Part shown: one piece after another, positions 24,511 to 32,272 of the stretch
Numbering within the stretch: position 1 is the stretch's first letter
Layout: each line of letters opens with the position of its first letter
Origin: JADLGL01 sp050184415
GTDB lineage: Bacteria > Pseudomonadota > Alphaproteobacteria > Rhizobiales > Kaistiaceae
Length of the DNA: 64,000 nucleotides
Direction: 5' to 3'
Assembly (NCBI GenBank): GCA_050184415.1
Contig: JBFXAJ010000014.1
Span: 1-64,000, forward strand
Translations under genes and position numbers: made by a program
Notes under the pieces: generated by a model
Told to the model about the DNA's origin: nothing
The model's input: the letters and a program-made list of their open reading frames with translations, nothing else
Database searches by the model: none

Positions 24511-26877
24511 ATGGGCACTGTACTCTCGGGTCGCCGCGGCCACCGGCCCGGATCAGCCGCGCGTCTCCGTCCCTCGTCTTCGCTTCGTCGGGGCCAGACG
24601 GCCGCGCTGCTGCTGCCGCTCGCGATCCTCCTCGCCGCCTGCAATGGCGGAGGTGGTGGCGGCGGTGGTGGTGGTGGTGGAGGGGGTGGAGGCGGAGGCG
24701 GAGGAGGCAGCGGCGGGAACGCCGGTGTCGGTGGTCCCGGGCCCGTGCCCGTCTGGGGTCAGGGCGGAGTGACCTTCAATCCGACCTTGGCGGCGCAATG
24801 GCGCGCTGCGCCCGAGTTCCAAAACGTCAACGCCGACCTTACCCCCGTGGGCCCGCCGCAGGCCCATCCCTACACGCTCGCCAGCGTCCATACCGCTTTT
24901 GGCGCCGGCATCTTTGGGGCAGGGCAGTTGATCGCCCTCGTCGACAACGGCCTTCGTGACGACCATCAGGAGTTTTCCGGGAAGTCGATCACCTTCTTCG
25001 GTCCCCATGTCTTCGCGGATCACGGGACGCAGGTTGCGTCGATCGCCGCCGGTGGGCTGGGGAATGGCGACGGCGGCATGACCGGCGTCGCGCCGGACGC
25101 CAACCTCCATTTCACCGCGTTCAACAGCGGCGTCGCGAACCTCGCCGGCGGCACGCTCGACGCCGCGGGGATGGGCGCGGTGGTGCAGAACAATTCCTGG
25201 GGGTACGTCGTCCTTGCCACCGACTTCGCCAGCTTCGCCGGCACCAATCCCGGCGGGCTCGCCGCCGACCTCGCCGGAAGACTTGGTGGAAGCCAGAGCG
25301 ATTGGCAGAACTACCTGAGCGCGCTCGACACGTTCCAGGAAGGCGGCGTCATCGTCTGGGCGGTCAGCAACGATCTCGCCAGCGTGGACGTGACCGCGGC
25401 GCTGCCGTCCTTCCAGTCGACCCTTGGCGAGGCGTGGATCGCGGTCATCAACGGCAATTTCGAGGTCAACTCCGGCGGCACCATCACCGATGCGGAGCTC
25501 CTTTCCGCTCCCTGCGGAATGGCGGCCTCGTACTGCATCGCGGCCAACGGTGTCGTCTGGACCGCGACTGCGGTCGGCACCAACACCTATGCCGCCAACT
25601 ACGGCAGCTCATTCGCGGCGCCGCAGGTGTCCGGCACCGTGGCACTCGTGGCGCAGGCGTTCCCAACCCTGACGCCGGAGGAAATCACCAACCGGATCCT
25701 CGTCACCGCCAACAATTTCTGGTTCGCGGCGGAAGGCGTCTCGATCGACGGCGTCGTCGATTTCGGCGGGATCACCCACGGCTATTCGGACGTCTGGGGC
25801 CACGGCCTGCTCGACGTCGAGGCGGCCCTCTCTCCGATCGGCATCACGGCGCTCGTCGCCGGCACCAGCCTCGCCACCGGCCAGCGCACGCCGATCGACA
25901 GCGCCGGGATCTCCGTTTCGTCCGCGTTCGGCGATGCGCTCGTGCAGGGCCTCTCAGACCGGGATGTGGCCGTCTTCGACCAGTTCAACGGCAATTTCAC
26001 CGTGGCCGCGGACGCGTTCGTGACCAGCCGCGGCGCCGGCGGCCTCTATCGCACGGCCGACCTCGTCCGCGTCAGTCCGGGCGACTTCGCTCCGGTCGGC
26101 GGGGCCGGCGCACTGACGACTTCCGATGTGGTCGCGGCGGCCTATGGCGCCGACGCGCTCGCCTCGACCACCGTGCTCGGCCTGTCGCGGAACGCCAGCT
26201 TCGTCACCGGCGGCAGCGGCGGGTGGTCGACCTTCGCCTATCTCGGCGGCCAGCAGGCGACCGAGAACGCGATGGCCGGCTTCGGCGCTTCGCGCAGCTT
26301 CGATGCGCTCGGCGGGCGCGTCACCATCGGTGCGAGCCAGAGCCTCGAGCAGGGCGCGGTGCTCGGGCTGGTCGGCAACGAGGCCTTCGACTTCGGCCGC
26401 GGCACGGCGATCACCGCCGGCCATCTCGGCTATGAGGGCGCCATCGGGGACCGCTTCGCGGTGTTCGCCAATCTCGAAATCGGTGTCGCCAGCGCCTTCG
26501 GCGAGGCCACGGACGACCTCGTCGAGGATATCGGCCCGGTCGCCTTCAACGGCTTCCATGTCGGCGCTAACGTCCGCGGCGTCATTGCCGACGACGACAA
26601 GGTCACCGTCTCGGTCAGCCGCCCGCTCCGCGTCCTGGCCGGCGACGTCGACCTTGCCATGCCGGTCGGCCGCACCATCGACGGCGCCGTGACGACCGAG
26701 GCCGTCACCGTCGCGCTCGCGCCGGAAGGTCGGCAGCTCGATTTCGGCTTCAACTACGAGATCGGCCTCGGCGCCCTGTCGACGCTCCGCTTCGCCGCGA
26801 CCTACTCGCTCGACGCCGGCAATGTCGCCGACGCCCGCGGCATAGCCGTCGCGGCCGGCCTCGGAGTGGGCTTCTAG
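24511..26877 (+). CDS. Subtilisin-like autotransporter with lipoprotein signal and poly-Gly linker
   Basis: The chosen ATG (MGTVLSGRRG, after GGGGG) gives 788 residues. The signal region ends in a lipobox, AILLAAC-N, followed by 21 consecutive glycines. The S8 subtilase domain has Asp145 (ALVDNGLRDDH), His171 (FADHGTQVASIAAG) and Ser367 (YGSSFAAPQVSGTVAL), so the triad is complete. The last 280 or so residues alternate like a beta-barrel and end in GLGVGF, fitting an autotransporter translocator. The protease is therefore probably tethered to or released from the outer membrane. It may be autotransporter-type surface maturation or virulence machinery. A lipidated N-terminus on such proteins is known but uncommon. 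Confidence 0.85.
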   Translation: MGTVLSGRRGHRPGSAARLRPSSSLRRGQTAALLLPLAILLAACNGGGGGGGGGGGGGGGGGGGGGSGGNAGVGGPGPVPVWGQGGVTFNPTLAAQWRAAPEFQNVNADLTPVGPPQAHPYTLASVHTAFGAGIFGAGQLIALVDNGLRDDHQEFSGKSITFFGPHVFADHGTQVASIAAGGLGNGDGGMTGVAPDANLHFTAFNSGVANLAGGTLDAAGMGAVVQNNSWGYVVLATDFASFAGTNPGGLAADLAGRLGGSQSDWQNYLSALDTFQEGGVIVWAVSNDLASVDVTAALPSFQSTLGEAWIAVINGNFEVNSGGTITDAELLSAPCGMAASYCIAANGVVWTATAVGTNTYAANYGSSFAAPQVSGTVALVAQAFPTLTPEEITNRILVTANNFWFAAEGVSIDGVVDFGGITHGYSDVWGHGLLDVEAALSPIGITALVAGTSLATGQRTPIDSAGISVSSAFGDALVQGLSDRDVAVFDQFNGNFTVAADAFVTSRGAGGLYRTADLVRVSPGDFAPVGGAGALTTSDVVAAAYGADALASTTVLGLSRNASFVTGGSGGWSTFAYLGGQQATENAMAGFGASRSFDALGGRVTIGASQSLEQGAVLGLVGNEAFDFGRGTAITAGHLGYEGAIGDRFAVFANLEIGVASAFGEATDDLVEDIGPVAFNGFHVGANVRGVIADDDKVTVSVSRPLRVLAGDVDLAMPVGRTIDGAVTTEAVTVALAPEGRQLDFGFNYEIGLGALSTLRFAATYSLDAGNVADARGIAVAAGLGVGF
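24646..24708 (+). repeat. GGN codon tract encoding 21 glycines
   Basis: This uninterrupted run of glycine codons (GGC, GGT, GGA and GGG mixed) follows the lipobox Cys and one Asn. Mixed third bases make simple slippage less likely than in a pure repeat, but in-frame length change is still possible. Confidence 0.9.
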
Positions 26878-26998
26878 AGCCGAGGCCGCATCCGGAGGGG
26901 CAGGATTCGATCCGCGGGCGGCTGATTGCGTGAGCAGACCGGCCTCGACAGGATGCATCTCCTCGCTCGGTCTGCTCCTGTCGCGACCCGCATATGAG

Positions 26999-27034
26999 AA
27001 AAGGCCGCCGCTCCTTCGGGAGCGGCGGCCTTTT
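26999..27034. terminator. Bidirectional rho-independent terminator
   Basis: AAAAGGCCGCCGCTCC, a TTCG tetraloop, then the complementary GGAGCGGCGGCC and TTTT form a strong symmetrical hairpin with A and T tracts on both sides. It lies between the converging autotransporter and OMP-like genes and can serve both. Confidence 0.93.
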
Positions 27035-27089
27035 GTCGTGTCAGCCCGCAGGATGCCGCCTCCCAAACGAGAGACAGCACTTCATGGTC

Positions 27090-28034
27090 CTAGATGGGCA
27101 GGAGGAAGTCATCGAAGAAGCCGAGCTTGCCGTCATCCGCGTCGCCGTGGTTGAAGCGAATGCCGATATTGGCCCGATACACGGTGGGGTCGCCAGGCAA
27201 GAAGACGGCGCCTGCGTTGCCGACCAGCGTGAACGGTCCGTTGCCAAGCTGGTACTCCAGAGCGACACCCGCAACATAGGCGGTGTCGCCGTCGAAGAGC
27301 ACGCCGACATAGGGCGAGATGACGCCGAGGTTGAGTTCGGCCGCAATGCCCCCGGCAAAGTGGGTTCCGACTCCGCCGCCGGGCCCGTCGAACCCGACGA
27401 TGCCGTGCAGCGTCACCTTCTCGACGACATCGAACGCAGCCTCGACCGCCCCCGCGTAGCCGAGGATGCCGCCGCCATCGAAGCCGACACCGAGCCAGAA
27501 GCCCAGGGCCAGCCGGTCGCTGGGCGTGAATTCAGCCTCGGTGTAGAGGCTGTAGCCCTCATGCACTCCGGCTACGAAATCGGCAGTCAGCTGGACCTTG
27601 GCCGTGATCGTATCGGTTTCGTAACGCAGCGTCGGGCCGAAGTAATAATAGGGGGCGCCAAAGCCGCCGCCAGCTCCGAACACGACACCGACGCCGAACG
27701 CGCCGAAGGAGCGGAAGAACTCGACCTCGCCCGATGCACCGAAGTCACCGTCGCCGAGATCGACCAGGCCGTCGAAGTCCACTTCGATGCCCCAGCCCGT
27801 CGTCGTCTTGTAGGTCATCGAACCGACGAGGTAGGCACCGTAGTCTTGGACGGAGTCGGACGGAACCCAGAAGCCGGCAAACCCGGCCTCGATCTCGAGC
27901 GTCAGCGGATCGACCGTATCCTCGGGCGCCGGCACCATGGCCGCCACGACTGGCAGTACGTCCGCGGCCTGAGCCGCGCCGCTGCCGGCAACGAGCGCTA
28001 CGATCGCGGCGCCGAGCAGATATTTCCGATTCAT
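27090..28034 (-). CDS. Secreted beta-rich protein, probable outer membrane protein
   Basis: The ATG (MNRKYLLGAAIVALVAGSGAAQA-AD) opens a signal peptide. The mature protein has alternating Gly/aromatic strands such as LTLEIEAGFAGFWV, YGAYLVGSMTYKTTTGWGIEVDFDG, YYYFGPTLRYETDTITAKVQLTADFVAG and ISPYVGVLFDGDTAYVAGVALEYQLG. This fits a barrel of 12 or more strands. It ends FFDDFLLPI, not in the usual terminal Phe, which is odd for a classical barrel. The family was not named. The convergent autotransporter shares its terminator. Confidence 0.7.
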   Translation of the reverse strand: MNRKYLLGAAIVALVAGSGAAQAADVLPVVAAMVPAPEDTVDPLTLEIEAGFAGFWVPSDSVQDYGAYLVGSMTYKTTTGWGIEVDFDGLVDLGDGDFGASGEVEFFRSFGAFGVGVVFGAGGGFGAPYYYFGPTLRYETDTITAKVQLTADFVAGVHEGYSLYTEAEFTPSDRLALGFWLGVGFDGGGILGYAGAVEAAFDVVEKVTLHGIVGFDGPGGGVGTHFAGGIAAELNLGVISPYVGVLFDGDTAYVAGVALEYQLGNGPFTLVGNAGAVFLPGDPTVYRANIGIRFNHGDADDGKLGFFDDFLLPI

Positions 28035-28284
28035 TGATTCAGCCCCCATTGGTTAACTGAACCGACTAAGCATTGCCGTGGGGTCGGCAGTCCAGAGCAT
28101 TTTGAGGATGGCGAAGGGCCTCCGTGGGAAATCCACGGGAGTGTTGCTTGCAGACCACGAGCGGTTGCCCGAAGTAACGTCAATTGCCTGCTCTTGCGAC
28201 ACGATCGGCGGCACAAGTCGGCCTGTGACGTCAATGCGGACAGGAGCGCGGCCCGGCGGACCGCAGCTGGCGGCGCGGAGCCGC

Positions 28285-28596
28285 TCAGGCGACCCGGTTG
28301 AACATTTCGCGGCGGTGGAGGATCGTCACGCGGACCTTGTGGGTCCCGGTCTCGCCCGCCGCGACGATCGTCAGCTGCATCAGCCGGCCGGCCGCGGTGC
28401 TCAAGGTGATGGGCTCGTTCGCGGCGAGGGCCGAGCGGATCAGGTCGTAGGGGCACTCGATCTTGCCGAGGCCGCGGACCTTGCCGCTTTCGCGCGCAAA
28501 GGCGAGGGCGTAGGTCGCGGGCGAATCGCCGCCGACGGTGAATATCCGCCCGTTGCCGCGCATTCGGCCAAGGAGTTCAACGACCACGTCAACCAC
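28285..28596 (-). CDS. Hypothetical protein, 103 aa
   Basis: A small basic cytoplasmic-type protein without signal or membrane segment (GRIFTVGGDSPATYALAFAR, THKVRVTILHRREMF). Composition supports coding. The family was not recognised and no functional link to neighbours is visible. Confidence 0.45.
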   Translation of the reverse strand: MVDVVVELLGRMRGNGRIFTVGGDSPATYALAFARESGKVRGLGKIECPYDLIRSALAANEPITLSTAAGRLMQLTIVAAGETGTHKVRVTILHRREMFNRVA

Positions 28597-29092
28597 TCCG
28601 CATCGCCTTGTCCTTGCTAACGCATCAGGAGGCGGTGTGGACCATCGCGGGACTCACTTTTCCCGGGTGTGCTGTCCCTGCAACATTTGTTGCGCTCCGG
28701 TCACAGACGCGTGACCGCCTGCTCACGCGGCCGGTCCGCCGCGCGGTGACGCGTTTCCGATAGCAGCCATCGCCCGCGGCCGCGCACCCGTTTTCTCCAG
28801 CCTCGGGAAGACATCGGGGCGGGCGCGATCGGCAGGTGCTGGTGTCGGTCGATGGCTTCACGGCGCGATGCCCGGTTTATTCTTGGCGATGCAGAAACAT
28901 CTCAAGACGTTTCTGTCGATCTCGTAGATTGGAATGACTATAATTTTGAATGTCTCAAGGATGCGCGCACAAGGGCGCGAGCGTTATTGACTGTTGCAGG
29001 CAATATTGTATCCAGCCGGAGGCCCAGTCCTTTTCAAGCTGCATCGGCGAGCGCGCGTCGGCCGCTCGACCGAGCGACAGGAGTTTTCGACG
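28597..29092. promoter_or_regulatory. Long intergenic region upstream of the iron-type binding protein gene
   Basis: No gene is supported. It contains GGTCAC-N6-GTGACC near 28698-28715 and an imperfect 24-bp palindrome at 28892-28915. An AT-richer stretch around 28920-28960 may hold the promoter of the downstream gene. AGGAG precedes its ATG. Confidence 0.4.
28892..28915. promoter_or_regulatory. Imperfect palindrome CAGAAAC-N10-GTTTCTG, possible operator
   Basis: The seven-base arms are perfect and 20 of 24 positions are symmetric. It lies about 180 bp upstream of the ABC binding protein gene at 29093. It does not match an iron-box motif I can name with confidence, so the cognate regulator is unknown. 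Confidence 0.45.
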
Positions 29093-30124
29093 ATGCGGAG
29101 TATCCGGAAGACCTTCGCGGCAGCGACCCTCGCCGCCTTAGCGCTCGCGACGACGAGCACCATCGCCGCCGCGCAGGAGGTCAACGTCTATACGAGCCGC
29201 GAGCCCGGCCTTGCCCAGCCGCTGTTCGACGCCTTCACCGCCGAGACGGGAATCCGGGTCAACACGATCTTCGTCCAGGACGGGCTCGGCGAACGCGTGC
29301 TCGCCGAAGGGCCGGCATCGCCGGCCGACGTGATGATGGTGGTCGACTACGGCCAGCTCGTGAATCTCGTCGATCTCGGCATCACCCAGGCGATCGATTC
29401 GCCGGTCCTGAACGAGGCGGTCCCGGCCAATCTCCGCGAAGCCGAAGGGCACTGGTTCGCGCTGTCGATGCGCGCCCGCGTCCTCTACGTGTCGACCGAG
29501 CTCGACATCACCGCGATGACCTATGAGGACCTCGCCGACCCGGAATGGGCCGGCCGGATCTGCACCCGCTCGGGCCAGCACCCCTACAACACGTCGCTGT
29601 TCGCGGCCTACATCGCCAAGCATGGCGAAGCTGCGACGGAGGAGTATCTCCGGGCGCTCCACGCCAATCTCGCCCGCCCGGCCACCGGCGGCGACCGCGA
29701 GGGCGCGCGGGACATCATGGCCGGCATCTGCGACATCGCGATCGGCAATTCCTACTATGTCGGCCTGATGCGCGGCGGCGCCGGCGGCGACGAGCAGCGC
29801 CAGTGGGGCAACGCCATCAACGTCGTCCTGCCGACCTTCGAGGACGGCCTCGGCACGCATGTGAACATCTCGGGCGCCGCGATCGCGGCGAACGCGCCGA
29901 ACCGCGACAACGCGATCGCGCTCCTCGAATTCCTGGTGTCGGAAGAGGCGCAGGAGATCTACGCCCGCGCCAACTACGAATACCCGATCCGCCCCGGCGT
30001 CCCGGCCGATCCGATCATCGCCGCGCTGGGCACGCTCGTGGTCGACCCGACCCCGCTCGCCGAACTCGCCGCCCACCGCGAGCAGGCGAGCCGCCTCGTG
30101 GACATCGTCGGGTTCGACGAGTAG
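29093..30124 (+). CDS. Fe(3+)-type ABC transporter substrate-binding protein (FbpA/FutA-like)
   Basis: The 343-residue product has a signal peptide (RSIRKTFAAATLAALALATTSTIAAA-Q). The ferric-binding-protein fold shows VNVYTSREPGLAQPLFDAFTAETGIRVNTIF, PADVMMVVDYGQL, ICTRSGQHPYNTSLFAAYIA and GNSYYVGLMRGG; this tyrosine pair coordinates iron in FbpA relatives. It would deliver Fe(3+) to an inner-membrane permease. No permease or ATPase follows; the next features are a composite repeat and pcm. AGGAG precedes the chosen ATG. The family is confident; iron as ligand follows from the YY motif. Confidence 0.9.
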   Translation: MRSIRKTFAAATLAALALATTSTIAAAQEVNVYTSREPGLAQPLFDAFTAETGIRVNTIFVQDGLGERVLAEGPASPADVMMVVDYGQLVNLVDLGITQAIDSPVLNEAVPANLREAEGHWFALSMRARVLYVSTELDITAMTYEDLADPEWAGRICTRSGQHPYNTSLFAAYIAKHGEAATEEYLRALHANLARPATGGDREGARDIMAGICDIAIGNSYYVGLMRGGAGGDEQRQWGNAINVVLPTFEDGLGTHVNISGAAIAANAPNRDNAIALLEFLVSEEAQEIYARANYEYPIRPGVPADPIIAALGTLVVDPTPLAELAAHREQASRLVDIVGFDE

Positions 30125-30147
30125 GGCGCCCCACGACGTTGACGCCT

Positions 30148-30289
30148 TGCGCGACTGCAAGGAGCAAGCTTCGGAGGGGGTCTGTGACTCCCCGCCGGCT
30201 CGGTGCCCGCGGAGGATCAGAGACCCCCCACGGTTTCGCTTCGGCTACGCCTCGCGAAAGCCCGCTCCCCCTCAAGGGGGGAGCTCGGT
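30148..30289. repeat. Composite palindromic repeat, copy 2
   Basis: The left half is shortened, starting GCGACTGCAAGGAGCAAGCT and running to GGGGGTC. A variable centre follows, then the right half GACCCCCCACGGTTTCG to CTCCCCCTCAAGGGGGGAG. It lies between the iron-type binding protein gene and pcm. Confidence 0.8.
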
Positions 30290-30466
30290 CCGGTCGCATT
30301 CGCAAGGCTGGAGCAAGAACGGCCCGTCACCGGCTCCCGAGCATCGCCCGACCGTGTTCGCAGTCGGCGGCCCCGCTTCCTTGGCGCAGACCGCGGCGAC
30401 TGGCCTTCTTGTCCGCGTGCGCATCGCCTTGTAAGCGGGACCTCCCATTGAGGGTGGGGAGGGGAC

Positions 30467-31135
30467 ATGCCGGATTTCGCCAAGGCGCGCGAGACGATGG
30501 TCGACCGCCAGATCATGACGGTCGACGTCACCGACGCCCGTGTGCTGTCGGCGATGCGCGATGTGCCGCGCGAGGTGTTCGCGCCGCGGGGCCTCCAGGC
30601 GATCGCCTATAGCGACGCGGACATTCCGCTCAAGACGGCAGCCGGCGCCCCGCGCCGCGCCCTCCTCAACCCGCCGACGCTCGCCCGGCTTGCCCAACTC
30701 GCCGCGATCGGCCCCGACGACATCGTCCTCGACGTCGCCTCCGGCACCGGCTACGGCGCCGCCGTGCTTGCCCGCCTCGCGAATTTCGTCGTGGCGCTCG
30801 AAGCCGATGCGGACCTTGCCACGGCGGCGACCGCGAACTTGATCGAGCTCGGCATCGGCAACGCCGCCGTCGTGACCGGGCCGTTCGCCGAAGGGTATGG
30901 CGCCGAGGCCCCGTACGACGTGATCTTCGTCGAAGGTTCGGTCGAGGCTGTGCCCGACGCCCTGACCCGCCAACTCAAGGAGGGCGGGCGCCTCGTCGCG
31001 GTGGTCGGCCAGGGCCTCTCCGGCTCGGCCACGATCTTCACGAGGAGCGGGGACGAAGTGTCGGGCCTGCCTGCCTTCAACGCCGCCGCGCCGCAGCTTC
31101 CGGGCTTCGCCGCGCCGCGCTCCTTCGCCTTCTAG
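30467..31135 (+). CDS. pcm: Protein-L-isoaspartate O-methyltransferase
   Basis: The 222-residue product methylates isoaspartyl residues in damaged proteins for repair. It has MVDRQIMTVDVTDARVLSAMRDVPREVF at the N-terminus, the PTLARLAQLAAI segment and SAM motif I, IVLDVASGTGYGAAVLA. Post-motif elements (YDVIFVEGSVEAVPDALTRQLKEGGRLVAVVG) follow. Length and order are normal. In Hyphomicrobiales pcm usually precedes tolC, popZ and valS; here popZ follows directly and tolC is absent. Confidence 0.92.
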   Translation: MPDFAKARETMVDRQIMTVDVTDARVLSAMRDVPREVFAPRGLQAIAYSDADIPLKTAAGAPRRALLNPPTLARLAQLAAIGPDDIVLDVASGTGYGAAVLARLANFVVALEADADLATAATANLIELGIGNAAVVTGPFAEGYGAEAPYDVIFVEGSVEAVPDALTRQLKEGGRLVAVVGQGLSGSATIFTRSGDEVSGLPAFNAAAPQLPGFAAPRSFAF

Positions 31136-31300
31136 GCGACGCAAAGCCGGGCGATGGTCGCCGGCGATGGCCGGATCGCGCATTTCCGTAGTGTCCAACG
31201 CGGCATCATCGGCATCGTGGCTTTGACTTGGCCGAGTCCGCGGGCATCTCCTCCCTGAGGCGCCTCCGCATGATTCGCGGCCGCCCACAGAGACGAACCC

Positions 31301-31963
31301 ATGTCGCAGCCCGAGCCCGTCGCCGACCTGTCCCTCGAGGAGATCCTCGCGTCGATCCGCAAGACGATCGGCGAGGATGCGGGGGTTCGCCCGTCGCTGC
31401 CCTTGTCGGTCGTCGAAAAAGGCGACGGCGCTTCCGGGCCGAATGAGAGCCAGGGGGGCGCGGCCAAGGCGCCGACGCCGATTGCCGCCCCGGCCGAGCC
31501 GGTGCGCCCCATGTTCAGCGGCCCGCCAGCGAGTGCCGCCCCCGCTCCGCAGGGCTCCGCGCAAATCCATCCGCTCCGCGGCGCGATGCCGGCCGCGCCC
31601 ACCCTCATGCAACCAGCCGGCCCGCGCGCCGCGGCCGAGCCGTCATCGGCGGCCACGGCCGCGATGCGGCTCGCGGAGGACCAGCGCGGTGGACGCGTTG
31701 CGGACGAGCCGCCCGACGACCCCCGCGCCACGCCGTCCGTGCCCGGCGAAACGCTCCTCTCCGCCGAGGCCGACGACGCCATCGGCTCCGCCTTCGACCA
31801 GCTCACGGATGCCATGACGGCCCAGCCGCCGCGCTCGCTCGAAGACCTCGTCCAGGAGATGATGCGCCCGATGCTGAAGGACTGGCTCGACGACAATCTG
31901 CCGAAGCTGGTCGAGCGGGTGGTGCGCGAGGAGATCCAGCGAGTGACGCGCGGACGGCGGTGA
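31301..31963 (+). CDS. popZ: PopZ polar organising protein (DUF2497)
   Basis: The 220-residue product has the conserved N-terminal helix LSLEEILASIRKTIGEDA, which binds client proteins in PopZ. A long Pro/Ala/acidic disordered region follows, then the C-terminal oligomerisation helices (SLEDLVQEMMRPMLKDWLDDNLPKLVERVVREEIQRVT). It forms a polar microdomain that anchors the chromosome origin and regulators at the cell pole. Position upstream of valS is the usual synteny. The gene ends 5 bp before a composite repeat. Confidence 0.92.
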   Translation: MSQPEPVADLSLEEILASIRKTIGEDAGVRPSLPLSVVEKGDGASGPNESQGGAAKAPTPIAAPAEPVRPMFSGPPASAAPAPQGSAQIHPLRGAMPAAPTLMQPAGPRAAAEPSSAATAAMRLAEDQRGGRVADEPPDDPRATPSVPGETLLSAEADDAIGSAFDQLTDAMTAQPPRSLEDLVQEMMRPMLKDWLDDNLPKLVERVVREEIQRVTRGRR

Positions 31964-31967
31964 CGCT

Positions 31968-32135
31968 CCCGAGCCTCCCCCTTGAGGGGAGGCGGAAGGT
32001 TGCGACTGCAAGGAGCAAGCTTCGGAGGGGGTCGCGGCGTTTCGACAGGCAGGGGGCGCGGAGAGTCCCAGACCCCTCACGGTTTCGCATCCGCTCCGCC
32101 TCGCGAAACCCGCTCCCCCTCAAGGGGGGAACTCG
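31968..32135. repeat. Composite palindromic repeat, copy 3
   Basis: Both halves are complete. The left runs CCCGAGCCTCCCCCTTGAGG to GGGGGTC, the centre is variable, and the right runs GACCCCTCACGGTTTCG to the CTCCCCCTCAAGGGGGGA hairpin. It occupies most of the popZ-valS gap. Confidence 0.85.
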
Positions 32136-32272
32136 GCCGAGTGTGACGGCGAGCATGGTACCCACGAGCCAAGGACGTTGGACGCAACCGAACGCGCGCC
32201 CGCAATTGACTTCCCGCGCGGGCAGCGACTACGACCAACGCCGTTTCGTTCCGACCGCGGTCCCCGACACCG

